A DNA stretch of 64,000 bases from Actinophytocola gossypii (GCF_025165815.1 NZ_JAFFZE010000031.1:1-64000); one strand, 5' to 3'; shown: positions 1 through 8,418, numbered from the stretch's first letter. Made by a program: numbers and translations. The notes: generated by a model from the sequence alone, not told the origin.

Positions 1-384
1 ATCTTCAACGACGGCGCCTTCGACGTACTCAAAGAACCAGGACAGAAGGAACAACGCCTCATCCCCGTCCAACACGGCAAACCCATCGTGTTCGGCGACC
101 AGGCCGTGGTGCACGGCCGGCACGGGCTCGAGATCGCCCCGCTGTCCGAAGTGGACGACGAGCGGATCGTGGTGCACGACGCGACCGTGGACGACCCGTC
201 CTACGCGTTCGCGCTGTCCCGGCTCTCGACGCAGGACCTCGAACACGTCGTCACCGGCGTGTACCGGGCGGTCGAGCGGCCCGCCTACGACGATCAGGCC
301 CGCGACCAGGTCACCGCCGCGCGGGAACGGCCGGCCGACCTCCAGCACCTGCTCGACGGCCCCGACACCTGGACGGTCAGCTGA
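1..384 (+). CDS. korB: 2-oxoacid:ferredoxin oxidoreductase beta subunit, C-terminal part
   Basis: The open frame enters from the left edge and runs 127 codons to a TGA. The peptide begins IFNDGAFDVLK and ends with GPDTWTVS. It holds the IVVHDA and DPSYAFALSRLS segments that I recognise from the C-terminus of mycobacterial KorB (Rv2454c type). KorB is the thiamine-diphosphate subunit that, with KorA, oxidatively decarboxylates 2-oxoglutarate and reduces ferredoxin in the TCA cycle. The TPP-binding core and the partner korA would lie to the left of the window. The call rests on residue-level similarity to the known family. The fragment itself has no catalytic motif. Confidence 0.93.
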   Translation: MFNDGAFDVLKEPGQKEQRLIPVQHGKPIVFGDQAVVHGRHGLEIAPLSEVDDERIVVHDATVDDPSYAFALSRLSTQDLEHVVTGVYRAVERPAYDDQARDQVTAARERPADLQHLLDGPDTWTVS

Positions 385-550
385 CCACGAGGTATCGCAC
401 CGGCTCCGCCGGGCGACCGGTGTCCCACTCCCGGTAGGCACGCACCACCAGGTTCAGGAACCGGGGCCGGCGCGTGCCGCCGCCGGATTCTGCTTCGACG
501 GTCACCACCGCCGGCACCGGCCGGCGGGGCACCGCGTGGAAACCTCGCAT
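377..550 (-). CDS. small hypothetical protein (57 aa), possible remnant
   Basis: A minus-strand frame from ATG 550 to a TGA that overlaps the korB stop by 8 bases. The 57 codons use G or C at the third position in roughly 85% of cases, as real genes here do, and the peptide ends VRAYREWDTGRPAEPVRYL plus a few residues. The frame stays open upstream to 706, but that part reads as low-complexity Arg/Pro and is probably not coding. I do not recognise a family. It may be a short gene or the surviving C-terminus of a longer one. No clear Shine-Dalgarno sequence precedes ATG 550. Confidence 0.4.
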   Translation of the reverse strand: MRGFHAVPRRPVPAVVTVEAESGGGTRRPRFLNLVVRAYREWDTGRPAEPVRYLVVS

Positions 551-704
551 CACCCCAGGGTCCGCACGTGGTCTCGAACCCGGGTCGAGTCGCGGACGAC
601 TCCGGGTCGGCTCCGCACCGCCATCGATCGTGACTCGACCACGCCTCCAGTGCCGGTGAGGAAACTCACAGGTAGGCGCTCTTTCGACGGAAGGGAGCGA
701 CGAC

Positions 705-1220
705 ATGGCGGAGCTGAAGATCTGGACCGCACGTCACACCACGAAGGTGGCGGCGCCGCCGAAGCGGGTCTACCAGCTGATCGCGAACGTCGACCGGTGG
801 CCGAGGCTGTTCGAGTCCGTGCTCGCGGTCGAGCACATCGGCTACGACGGGAACAGCCAGCGGGTCAGGTTCTGGGGCACGTTCGGCGAGCGGCGGGGCA
901 GCTGGGTGTCGGCCAGGGAGCTCAACCCGAAGCGGCTGCGGGTGCGGTTCCGGCAGGAGCACGCCGCGGCACCGCTCGCGTCGATGGGCGGCATCTGGCT
1001 GATCGTGCCCAAGGGCAGCGGGTCGATGGTCGCGCTCGACCACTACTACCGGGTGGTCGACGACAACCCCGCCGCCGCGCGGCACATCGAGCACACCATC
1101 GCCCGGTCGAGCACGTCGATGCTCGAATCCCTGCGTACCACCGCCGAGACCGACGAGGACGACCGGTGGCTCCCGCTGCCGGACCCGGCGCTGGGCCTGG
1201 AGGGGGTGCGGCTGTCATGA
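705..1220 (+). CDS. SRPBCC-fold aromatase/cyclase-like protein
   Basis: 171 aa, with a good ribosome site (AAGGGAGCG) a few bases before ATG 705. The protein starts with a helix-grip pattern (VAAPPKRVYQLIANVDRWPRLF) typical of polyketide cyclase/dehydrase START-like proteins, which bind a hydrophobic ligand in a deep cavity. It is one domain long, where aromatic-polyketide aromatase/cyclases often have two. It is translationally coupled (ATGA) to an adenylation-like protein and then to a flavin reductase, suggesting a three-gene tailoring operon. No ketosynthase or ACP is present, so a role in polyketide ring closure is only a possibility. Confidence 0.75.
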   Translation: MAELKIWTARHTTKVAAPPKRVYQLIANVDRWPRLFESVLAVEHIGYDGNSQRVRFWGTFGERRGSWVSARELNPKRLRVRFRQEHAAAPLASMGGIWLIVPKGSGSMVALDHYYRVVDDNPAAARHIEHTIARSSTSMLESLRTTAETDEDDRWLPLPDPALGLEGVRLS

Positions 1221-1987
1221 CCGCGCCACACACGCGGGTGCCGGTCGGCTCGGCCGACGTGCTGCCCCGGCTGGCCGCCGCCCGGTGGCCGCACCGCACC
1301 GCGCTCCGGGCCGGCACCAGGAGCACGACGTTCGCCGAGCTGGACGACGCCGTGTCCCGCCTGGCGTTCGGCCTGCGGCAGCTGATCGGCGGCGACGGGC
1401 TCCCGGTCGTGGTGTCGGCCGCGCTCGGCACCGCGTTCCCGGCCGCCTTCCACGCCGTGCTGCGCAGCGGGAACGTCGCCGTCCCGGTGAACCCGAGGAT
1501 GCCGGCGGAGCCGTTCGCCGGCGTGCTCGCCGAGAGCGGCGCGCGGGCGGCCCTGCTGGGGCGGGTCACCTACGAGCGGGTCCGCCGGGTGCTCGCCGGA
1601 GCCCGGCTGGAGCAGGTCGTGCTGTACGACGCGCCGGCCGAGGCGGGCCAGCCGACCTGCGCGGACCTCGCCGGCCGCGGGAGCCTGCTGGTCGAGCCCC
1701 GGGACCGCGACGAGCACGCGGCCGCCACCGTCGAGGGCCGGCGGGTGCGCACCCACCACGAGCTGAAGACGGCCGCGCTGGCCACGGCCGACGGGCTCGA
1801 CCCGGACTCCGTGGTGCTCAACGCGACCTCGGCGTACCACCCGGCCGACCTCGGCGCCGGACTCGCGGCCGGAGCGACCCAGGTGCTGCTCGGCAACCCC
1901 GACCCGGCCGCCGCGGTCCGCGAGGCCGCCCGCGCCGGCGCCACCCACGTCCGCCGGGACGGCGGCACCACGGCGGTGGCGGCATGA
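1217..1987 (+). CDS. truncated AMP-binding (adenylation) family protein, probably non-catalytic
   Basis: 256 aa, starting at ATG 1217 in an ATGA overlap with the upstream cyclase gene. Residues 25-105 look like the N-terminal lobe of acyl-CoA ligases (TTFAELDDAVSRLAFGLRQ; later VLRSGNVAVPVNPRM). Where the ATP-binding P-loop (YTSGTTGxPKG) should follow, there is DEHAAATVEGRRVRTHHEL. After that point the sequence still parallels the family for about 60 residues (AGLAAGATQVLLGNPDP) and then stops. The catalytic core and the C-terminal lid are missing. Either this is a pseudo-enzyme kept for binding, or it is a decayed ligase held open. It sits between the cyclase and a flavin reductase in one transcript. 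Confidence 0.7.
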   Translation: MTAPHTRVPVGSADVLPRLAAARWPHRTALRAGTRSTTFAELDDAVSRLAFGLRQLIGGDGLPVVVSAALGTAFPAAFHAVLRSGNVAVPVNPRMPAEPFAGVLAESGARAALLGRVTYERVRRVLAGARLEQVVLYDAPAEAGQPTCADLAGRGSLLVEPRDRDEHAAATVEGRRVRTHHELKTAALATADGLDPDSVVLNATSAYHPADLGAGLAAGATQVLLGNPDPAAAVREAARAGATHVRRDGGTTAVAA

Positions 1988-2493
1988 TGCCCGGCTCGAC
2001 GGTCTACCCCTGCTCGGTGCGCGACGCGATGGCGAACTGGCCGACCGGCATGGCCGTGATCACCACCGCGGACGGCGACGGCTGGTGGTGGGGGTTCACC
2101 GCCAGCGCGGTCAGCCAGGTCTCCGAGCGGCCGCCGATGATCTCGGTGTCGCTGGACCGGGACGCGCACTGCCGGCCGGTGTTCACCGCCGCCGACGCCT
2201 ACGCCGTGCACGTGCTGCGCACCGGTCAGGAGGAGCTGGCCGACCGGTTCTCCGACGCGCCCAACGACTTCGAGGCGCTGTCGGTGACCACCGGGTACGA
2301 GGGCGTTCCGCTGCTCGACGACGTGGCCGTGCGGTTGGAGTGCCGGCCCGTGCAGTCGCTGCCGGCGGGCGACCACGTGCTGCTGCTCGGCGAGGTGGTC
2401 CGGGCCAGGACCGGCCCCCACGATCCACTGGTCCACGTCGGACAGTCGTTCCGGAGTTTGACTCGGCCGCTCTCGCTCCCGCACGCCAGCTGA
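1984..2493 (+). CDS. flavin reductase-domain protein (FMN-binding split barrel)
   Basis: 169 aa from ATG 1984 (the next codon is also ATG), overlapping the previous stop as ATGA. The pattern WPTGMAVITTADGDG near the N-terminus, followed by GFTASAVSQVSERPPMISVSL and the DRDAHCRPVFTAADAYAVHVL stretch, is the signature of the flavin reductase / HpaC family. These proteins reduce FMN or FAD with NAD(P)H for two-component monooxygenases. The partner monooxygenase is not in this operon. It could be the FAD enzyme at 5031, but that type normally recycles its own flavin. The operon likely ends here, because 130 bases without a gene follow. Confidence 0.85.
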   Translation: MMPGSTVYPCSVRDAMANWPTGMAVITTADGDGWWWGFTASAVSQVSERPPMISVSLDRDAHCRPVFTAADAYAVHVLRTGQEELADRFSDAPNDFEALSVTTGYEGVPLLDDVAVRLECRPVQSLPAGDHVLLLGEVVRARTGPHDPLVHVGQSFRSLTRPLSLPHAS

Positions 2494-2623
2494 GTCAGGC
2501 GACGCTGCGTCCGGTTGCGGTAACGTTGTCGTAAACGTCCAGATCAACGTGGACGGCGCGGGCATGTGGCACTTACGATCACGCGATCCACGGGTGTCAT
2601 CATCGCCGCAGCGGAGCGTGCAC

Positions 2624-4417
2624 ATGACCGACAAGACCACCGCCACGCTGTGCGCGGCGTTCCAGGACTTCGTGACCACCAGCCCGGACGCCGTCGTGCT
2701 CCGAACGCCCGGCGACCGGGACCGGATCACCTGGCGGCAGTGGGACCAGCGGGTCCGCGCGCTCGCCGCGGGCCTCGCCGCGCTCGGTGTCGGCCGGGGC
2801 GACACCGTCGGGCTGATGCTCAGCAACCGGCCCGAGTTCCACCTCGTCGACGCGGCCGCGTTGCACCTGGGCGCCGCCCCGTTCTCGATCTACAACACCT
2901 CCGTGCCCGACCAGATCGCCTACCTGTTCGGCAACGCCGGCAACAAGGTCGTGTTCTGCGACGAGCGGTTCCTGTCCCGGATCAGGGAGGCCGGCGGCTC
3001 CGTCGAGCACATCGTCTGCGTCGACGGCCCGGCCGAGGGCGCGATGTCGCTCGCCGACCTGGAGTCCCGGGGCGACCCGGACTTCGACTTCGACGCCGCC
3101 TGGCGCGCGGTCGAGCCAGGCGACCTCGCCACGATCATCTACACCTCCGGCACCACCGGCCCGCCCAAGGGCGTCGAGCTCACCCACGCGAACGTGATCG
3201 CCGAGGCCGACGCCGTGCGGGTGCTGTTCGACGTCGAGCCGGGCGACCGGGTGGTGTCGTACCTGCCGGCCGCGCACATCGCCGACCGGGTGACCGCGCA
3301 GTACTTCGCGATCCTGTTCGGCATCCAGGTCACCTGCGTGGCCGACCTGACCACGCTGGCCCAGGCGCTGCCGGACGCCAAGCCGCACTCGTTCTTCGCC
3401 GTGCCGAGGGTGTGGCAGAAGTTCAAGGCCGCCATCGACACCGGGCTCGCCGCCGAGAAGCCGGTCAAGCGGAAGATCGCCGAGTGGGCGATCGAGACCG
3501 GGATCAGGGCGGCCCGGCACGAACTGGCCGGCCGGGAGCTGCCGAGGGCGCTGGCGGCCCAGCACCGCCTGGCCGACAAGCTGGTGCTGGCCAAGCTGCG
3601 CACCAAGCTCGGCATGGACGTCTGCCGCGGCCCGGCGTCCGGCGCTTCGGCGATCTCGCCGGACATCCTGGAGTTCTTCTGGGGCCTGGGCATCCGGATC
3701 TACGAGGTGTGGGGCATGTCCGAGACCGGCGGCGCCACCACCGCGAACGCGCCGGGGCACACCAAGCTCGGCAGCGTCGGCCGGCCGCTGCTGGACATGG
3801 AGGTCAAGCTGGCCGAGGACGGCGAGCTGCTGACCCGCGGCCCGACCATCATGCGCGGCTACCGCAACGAGCCGGAGAAGACCGCCGAGACCATCGACGC
3901 CGACGGCTGGCTGCGCACCGGTGACATCGCCGAGATCGACGCCGACGGCTACGTGACGATCGTCGACCGCAAGAAGGAACTGATCATCAACGCGGCCGGC
4001 AAGAACATGTCGCCGTCGAACATCGAGAACGCGATCAAGGCGGCCTCCTCCCTGGTCGGCCAGGTGGTCGCGATCGGCGACGACCGCCCGTACGTCGCCG
4101 CGATCGTCGTGCTCGACCCGGACGCGGCGGCGGGCTTCGCGGCCGCCCACAACATCTCCTCGACGTCCCCTGGTGAGCTGGCCGCGCACCCCGAGGTCCG
4201 GGCCGCCGTGCTGGCCGGCGTCAAGGAGGGCAACACCAAGCTCGCCAGGGTGGAGCAGCTCAAGCGCATCCGCATCATCCCCACCACCTGGGACCCGGGC
4301 GGCGACGAACTGACCCCCACGATGAAGCTCCGCCGCAAGCCGATCGCGGAGAAGTACGCCGACGAGATCGACTCGCTGTTCGCCGCCACCCCGGGCGACG
4401 ACGTCCTGGAGGTCTAG
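2624..4417 (+). CDS. long-chain fatty-acid--CoA ligase (FadD15-type)
   Basis: 597 aa. ATG 2624 is preferred over the upstream in-frame start because GGAG lies 8 bases before it and the protein then begins MTDKTTATLC, as expected for the family. It carries the adenylate-forming P-loop IIYTSGTTGPPKGVELTH (about residue 170), the YEVWGMSETGG core, WLRTGDIAEID and the DRKKELIINAAGKNMSP hinge with the C-terminal lysine. It activates fatty acids to acyl-CoA via acyl-AMP in the cytosol. Its stop codon shares CTAG with the stop of the convergent TetR gene. Length and motif set are complete, so it should be active. Confidence 0.93.
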   Translation: MTDKTTATLCAAFQDFVTTSPDAVVLRTPGDRDRITWRQWDQRVRALAAGLAALGVGRGDTVGLMLSNRPEFHLVDAAALHLGAAPFSIYNTSVPDQIAYLFGNAGNKVVFCDERFLSRIREAGGSVEHIVCVDGPAEGAMSLADLESRGDPDFDFDAAWRAVEPGDLATIIYTSGTTGPPKGVELTHANVIAEADAVRVLFDVEPGDRVVSYLPAAHIADRVTAQYFAILFGIQVTCVADLTTLAQALPDAKPHSFFAVPRVWQKFKAAIDTGLAAEKPVKRKIAEWAIETGIRAARHELAGRELPRALAAQHRLADKLVLAKLRTKLGMDVCRGPASGASAISPDILEFFWGLGIRIYEVWGMSETGGATTANAPGHTKLGSVGRPLLDMEVKLAEDGELLTRGPTIMRGYRNEPEKTAETIDADGWLRTGDIAEIDADGYVTIVDRKKELIINAAGKNMSPSNIENAIKAASSLVGQVVAIGDDRPYVAAIVVLDPDAAAGFAAAHNISSTSPGELAAHPEVRAAVLAGVKEGNTKLARVEQLKRIRIIPTTWDPGGDELTPTMKLRRKPIAEKYADEIDSLFAATPGDDVLEV

Positions 4418-4980
4418 GCCCGCAGCGCGGCGGCCAGCATGTCCCGGCAGGCCGCACGCAGGTCGGCCTCGTCGAGCGTGCCCGCGCCGGCGACCTGGTC
4501 GAACACGAGCCCGTCGATCTGCGCGATCAGCGTGTGCCCGCGCCGCCGGGGTTCCGGCGCGCCGGCCGACATCAGCAGGTGCTCGGCCATCGCCCGGATG
4601 GCGGCGCCGTGCTCGAGCAGGGTCGCGCGCAGCTCCGGGCGGCGGGTCGACTCCAGGGACAGCTCGTAGCGGGCGAGGGTCCGCGCGCGGCTCGTGGTCA
4701 GGAACCGCCGGACCAGGGCGGCGACGATGTCGGTCAGCTCGTCCAGGCCCAGCGTCCCGCCCAGTTCGGGCACGGCGCCGGCCTCGGCGATGTCCAGTTC
4801 GGCCATCCGCCCCAGCGTCCCGATCATCAGCGCCTCGCGGGTTCGGAAGTAGTACGACGTCGACCCCTCCGGTAGGCCGGCGGCGCGGTCGACCGCTCGG
4901 TGGGTGAACCCGCGCATCCCCTCGGCGGCCAGCGTGCCGACAGCCGCGTCCGTGATGAGCGTTCGTCGGTCCGGCGTCAT
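4414..4980 (-). CDS. TetR/AcrR-family transcriptional regulator
   Basis: 188 aa, starting at ATG 4980. The N-terminal helix-turn-helix is clear (LITDAAVGTLAAEGMRGFTH, then RAAGLPEGSTSYYFRTREAL). The C-terminal part is the variable ligand-binding and dimer domain. It is divergent from the FAD monooxygenase at 5031, and the 50-base gap between them holds two palindromes. The usual arrangement would be repression of both its own gene and the monooxygenase until a substrate binds. Its 3' end overlaps the acyl-CoA ligase stop by four bases. Confidence 0.9.
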   Translation of the reverse strand: MTPDRRTLITDAAVGTLAAEGMRGFTHRAVDRAAGLPEGSTSYYFRTREALMIGTLGRMAELDIAEAGAVPELGGTLGLDELTDIVAALVRRFLTTSRARTLARYELSLESTRRPELRATLLEHGAAIRAMAEHLLMSAGAPEPRRRGHTLIAQIDGLVFDQVAGAGTLDEADLRAACRDMLAAALRA

Positions 4981-4987
4981 GCCACCA

Positions 4988-5019
4988 CTCTACGGGTGTA
5001 GAGTCCACTACAGCTGTAG
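4988..5019. promoter_or_regulatory. two palindromic operator candidates between tetR and the FAD monooxygenase
   Basis: CTCTACGGGTGTAGAG at 4988-5003 has 6-base perfect arms. CTACAGCTGTAG at 5008-5019 is a perfect 12-base palindrome. Their centres are 18 bases apart, so two TetR dimers could bind in phase and cover both start regions. The monooxygenase ribosome site (GAGGAGG, from 5018) touches the second site. Binding by the adjacent TetR is inferred from position and symmetry. Confidence 0.65.
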
Positions 5020-5030
5020 AGGAGGTTCCC

Positions 5031-6173
5031 ATGACGAGAACAGCGGTAGTGGTCGGCGGCGGGATCGGCGGCCTGGCCGTGGCGGGCGGCCTGATCCGGA
5101 ACGGGTGGGAGGTGCGCGTCCTGGAGCGGGCCGAGGAGTTCACCGAGGTCGGCGCGGCCATCTCGCTGTGGCCCAACGCGTTCCGCGCACTGGAGACGGT
5201 CGGCGCCCTCGACCGGCTGGAGGCACCCGGCCTGCCGCACACCGGCGGCCTCCGCGACTGGCGCGGCACCTGGCTGGCCCGCCTCGACGGCCTGGACGAG
5301 GTCGAGGAGGCCACCCGGGCCGCCGTGGTCGCGCACCGCGCGGAGCTGCTGGACGCGCTGCTCGCCGGCATCCCCGCCGAGTCCCGGCTGCCCGGCACCG
5401 CCGTGCACGGCGTGCGCCTCGACGGCGACCGCGCCGTCGTCGAGCACGACGGCGGGGAGCTGCCGGCCGACCTGGTCGTCGGCGCGGACGGGGTGCGCAG
5501 CGCCGTCCGCCGGTCGGTGTTCCCGGACGCAGCCCCGCCGAGGTACGCGGGGAGCACCGCGTGGCGGTTCGTCCTGCCGTGGCAGCGTGACCTGGCCGGC
5601 GGGGAGAGCTGGGGCGCCGGCTCGGTGTTCGGCGCGTTCCCGATGCCCGGCGGTCGGGTGTACTGCTACGCCACCGCCAAGCTCCCGCCCGGCGGCCGCG
5701 CCCCCGACTCCGAGCTCGCCGAGCTGCGCCGCCGGTTCCACGACTGGCACGACCCGATCCCGGACCTGCTCGCCGCCGTCGAGCCGGAGTGGGTGCTGCG
5801 CAACGACATCCACCACCTGCCCCCGCTGCCGAGCTACGTCCGCGGCCGGGTGGTGCTGCTCGGCGACGCCGCGCACGCGATGACCCCGAACCTCGGTCAG
5901 GGCGGCTGCCAGGCGTTGGAGGACGCCGCCACGCTGTCGGTACTGGCCGGCGCGACCGACCTCGATGTGGCCCTGCGCCGGTACGACGCGCTGCGCCGCC
6001 CGAGGACGCAGACGATCGCGAAGCGGGCCCTGCTGGGCAACACGGCGGTGTCGCTGTCCTCGCGGCCGGCCTGCGCGGCCAGGAACACGCTGGTGCGGCT
6101 GCTGCCGACGTCGCTGTTCGTCCGGGCGCTGACCGGCACGTTCGACTGGCGGCCACCGGGTGTGATCAGCTAA
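5031..6173 (+). CDS. FAD-dependent monooxygenase (PHBH/salicylate-hydroxylase type)
   Basis: 380 aa. ATG 5031 follows a strong GAGGAGG ribosome site. The dinucleotide fold VVVGGGIGGLAVAGGLIRNG is at the N-terminus, the GADGVRSAVRRSVF motif follows in the middle, and LLGDAAHAMTPNLGQGGCQA (the FAD ribityl-binding GD motif) is near residue 285. Group A flavoprotein monooxygenases of this type hydroxylate aromatic or related small molecules with NAD(P)H and oxygen. The substrate cannot be read from the sequence. Control by the divergent TetR is likely. An M50-like protease gene starts 5 bases after its stop and may be co-transcribed. Confidence 0.9.
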   Translation: MTRTAVVVGGGIGGLAVAGGLIRNGWEVRVLERAEEFTEVGAAISLWPNAFRALETVGALDRLEAPGLPHTGGLRDWRGTWLARLDGLDEVEEATRAAVVAHRAELLDALLAGIPAESRLPGTAVHGVRLDGDRAVVEHDGGELPADLVVGADGVRSAVRRSVFPDAAPPRYAGSTAWRFVLPWQRDLAGGESWGAGSVFGAFPMPGGRVYCYATAKLPPGGRAPDSELAELRRRFHDWHDPIPDLLAAVEPEWVLRNDIHHLPPLPSYVRGRVVLLGDAAHAMTPNLGQGGCQALEDAATLSVLAGATDLDVALRRYDALRRPRTQTIAKRALLGNTAVSLSSRPACAARNTLVRLLPTSLFVRALTGTFDWRPPGVIS

Positions 6174-6178
6174 CGCGC

Positions 6179-6862
6179 GTGTGGGAAGACCTGTTCGGCC
6201 TCCGCTTCGACCCGGACACGGCGGTGCTCGTCGCGGCCGGGATCGCGTTCGTGGTCGTCGCCGTGTCGGTGCTGTGGCGGCTGGCCAGGCACGTGATCAC
6301 GATCGTGCACGAGGCAGGGCACGCGCTGGTCGCGGTGCTGTCCGGTAGGCGGTTGGCGAGCATCCGGCTGCACTCGGACACCTCCGGCCTGACCGTGACG
6401 AAGGGCAGGCCGTACGGCCCGGGCATGGTGCTGACCGGGTTCGCCGGCTACGTGGCGCCGTCGCTGCTCGGCCTGGGGTTCGCCGCGCTGCTCGGTGCCG
6501 ACCAGGTGACGGCGCTGCTGGTGGCGTGCCTGGTGCTGCTGGTCGGCGTGCTGCTGTGGGTGCGGAACGTCTACGGCGTGTTCTCGGTGCTGGTCACCGG
6601 GGCGGTGCTGGTCGGCGTCGCGTGGTGGGCGAAGGGGGAGGTGCAGGTCGCGTTCGCGCACGTGATCACCTGGTTCCTGCTGCTCGGCGGCCTCCGGTCG
6701 GTGTTCGAGCTGCAGGGCAAGCGCAGGCGCGGGCGGGCGCGGGACTCCGACGCCGACCAGCTGGCCAGGATCACCGGCGCGCCCGGCCTGTTCTGGGTGA
6801 CGTGCTTCGTACTGGTCGACGTGGGTTGCCTGGTGCTAGCGACGGCGTGGCTGTTGGCGTGA
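6179..6862 (+). CDS. M50-type membrane metallopeptidase
   Basis: 227 aa from GTG 6179, five bases after the monooxygenase stop. A first membrane helix (about residues 14-34) is followed by TIVHEAGHALVAVLSG, which holds the HExxH zinc motif within a hydrophobic stretch, as in the M50/M50B family of site-2-protease-like enzymes. Several further hydrophobic helices follow and the C-terminus ends in a helix (CLVLATAWLLA). Actinobacterial M50B-like proteins of this length are usually annotated without a known substrate. Other starts in this frame would fall inside the upstream gene. Confidence 0.85.
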   Translation: MWEDLFGLRFDPDTAVLVAAGIAFVVVAVSVLWRLARHVITIVHEAGHALVAVLSGRRLASIRLHSDTSGLTVTKGRPYGPGMVLTGFAGYVAPSLLGLGFAALLGADQVTALLVACLVLLVGVLLWVRNVYGVFSVLVTGAVLVGVAWWAKGEVQVAFAHVITWFLLLGGLRSVFELQGKRRRGRARDSDADQLARITGAPGLFWVTCFVLVDVGCLVLATAWLLA

Positions 6863-6877
6863 GGCAGACTTGCCCTC

Positions 6878-8131
6878 ATGTCGGTCCTGGAACACAGCAC
6901 TGTCGCCGAGGCGGTAGCCGCCTGCGCCACCGCCGCGAAGAAGGCCGCCCCCACCCTGGCGAACGCCCCCGACCAGGCGATCGACAACGCCCTGGCCGCG
7001 ATGGCGTCCCGCCTGACCTCCGCCCGCGCGGTCGTGCTCGAAGCCAACGCCGCCGACGTCGCGGCGGCCGAGTCCGCCGGCATGAGCCAGGGCCTGCTCG
7101 ACCGCCTCCGCATCACCGACGACCGCCTCACCACGATGGCCGAGGCCCTGCGCCTGCTCGCCGCCGCCCCCCACCCGGCCCGCTCGGTGGATCTGCACGA
7201 ACTCCCCGACGGCCTACGCCTGGTCGAACGCAGGCGCCCGGTAGGCGTGATCGGCGCCAACTACGAGGCCCGCCCCAACGTGACCGTCGACGTGGCGTCC
7301 CAGCTGGTGAAGTCCCGCAACGCCGGCGTCCTCCGTACCGGTTCGGCCGCCCTGCGCTCCGCCATGACCCTGGTCGAGTCCGTCATCGCCCCCGCCCTGT
7401 CCGATGTGGACCTGGACCCGGACGCGATCCAACTGGTCCCCAGCCCCGACCGGGCGGCCGCCGGCGCCCTGGTCTCCCTGCCCGGGTCGGTCCCCCTGGT
7501 GATCCTCCGCGGCAGCGGCGACAGCACCCGCGAACTGGGTCGCCTGGCCGCCCAACACGGCGTCCGCACCCTGGCCCACGCCGACGGCGGCGCCGTCCTG
7601 TACGTCGACGAGGCCGCGAACCCGGAGCTGGCGGTCGACCTGATCCGCCGCAGCCTCGACCGGCTTGGCGTGTGCAACCGCCTCAACCTCCTGCTCCTGC
7701 ACCGCGCGGCGTACGACAAGCTGCTCCCGGCGGTCCTCAGCACACTGTCCGAACTGGACGTGGCTCCGTCCCTCCCCCCGCACGAGCACCCGGTCGGCTA
7801 CGAATGGGCCCTCGACGCCGACCGCGAGGCCACCGTCACCATCCTCCCGGTCGACGACGCCGCCGACGCGGCCCGCGTGGCCAACGAGGAGACGTCCGGC
7901 CTGGCCGCCTGCATCGTCACCGAGGACGAGCCGACCGCCGACCGGTTCATCGCCGAGTACACCGGCACCGGCGTGTTCTGGAACGCCCCGACCAGACTCC
8001 TGGACGGCTTCAAGCTCCTGGGCGTCCCGGAAACCGGCATCAACATCGACAAGGTCCCCGGCCCCCGAGGCCCGGTCACCTACCCGGACCTGTGCCTCCG
8101 CCAGTACGCGGTGCTCCCGGCCGGACGCTGA
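6878..8131 (+). CDS. proA: glutamate-5-semialdehyde dehydrogenase (gamma-glutamyl phosphate reductase)
   Basis: 417 aa, the normal length for ProA, starting MSVLEHSTVAEAV. It contains the aldehyde-dehydrogenase-fold landmarks of the family: RRPVGVIGANYEARPNVTVD, VLRTGSAALRSA, LAHADGGAVLYVDE, the catalytic cysteine in LDRLGVCNRLNLLL, and the end segment GPVTYPDLCLRQYAVLPAGR. It reduces gamma-glutamyl phosphate to glutamate semialdehyde with NADPH, the second step of proline synthesis. proB is not adjacent in this window. Its stop is directly followed by the stop of the convergent TROVE fragment. Confidence 0.96.
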   Translation: MSVLEHSTVAEAVAACATAAKKAAPTLANAPDQAIDNALAAMASRLTSARAVVLEANAADVAAAESAGMSQGLLDRLRITDDRLTTMAEALRLLAAAPHPARSVDLHELPDGLRLVERRRPVGVIGANYEARPNVTVDVASQLVKSRNAGVLRTGSAALRSAMTLVESVIAPALSDVDLDPDAIQLVPSPDRAAAGALVSLPGSVPLVILRGSGDSTRELGRLAAQHGVRTLAHADGGAVLYVDEAANPELAVDLIRRSLDRLGVCNRLNLLLLHRAAYDKLLPAVLSTLSELDVAPSLPPHEHPVGYEWALDADREATVTILPVDDAADAARVANEETSGLAACIVTEDEPTADRFIAEYTGTGVFWNAPTRLLDGFKLLGVPETGINIDKVPGPRGPVTYPDLCLRQYAVLPAGR

Positions 8132-8395
8132 CTACAGACCCCGAGCGAAGTCCGTGACCAGTGTCGGGACCGCGTCGTCGAACCCGGCGACGTCGAGCAT
8201 CTCCGGGACCGTCGGGTCGGCGATCGAGCAGCGGGTGGCGGTCATCCCGACCACGACCAGCCTCGCGTCGATGCCCGTCCGGTCGCGGTACCGGCGCAAC
8301 GCCTGGTGCGGGTGGGTGTTCCCGGCCCACGTCGCGTTGTCGGTGTACACGGCGAACGTGTCGACCTCGATGCCGCGGTCGAGCGCGTGCCGCAT
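8132..8395 (-). pseudogene. C-terminal remnant of a TROVE (Ro60/Rsr-type) RNA-binding protein
   Basis: 87 codons read MRHALDRGIEVDTFAVYTDN and onward through TWAGNTHPHQALRRYRDRTG, RLVVVGMTA and ADPTVPEMLDVAGFD to a TAG. This is the last part of the von Willebrand A-like domain that ends TROVE proteins, normally about 500 residues long. The whole RNA-binding HEAT-like ring is absent. Upstream of codon 1 the frame runs straight into tRNA-like sequence (8419-8457), so the junction looks like a deletion or recombination with its breakpoint in a tRNA-like element. TROVE proteins bind structured non-coding RNAs and act in RNA quality control. This remnant cannot do so alone. Confidence 0.75.
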
Positions 8396-8418
8396 GCCGA
8401 GCGGGTGAGTCGGGACAG

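Noticed and set aside
705-2493. Aromatic (type II) polyketide gene cluster
   Set aside because: One cyclase-like protein and a flavin reductase are present, but no ketosynthase, chain-length factor or acyl carrier protein is within the window.
2600-5557. A minus-strand open frame of 985 codons
   Set aside because: It runs across the acyl-CoA ligase, TetR and monooxygenase genes and its product is low-complexity (GDR, RRG, HLV runs). It is an antisense shadow of high-GC genes.
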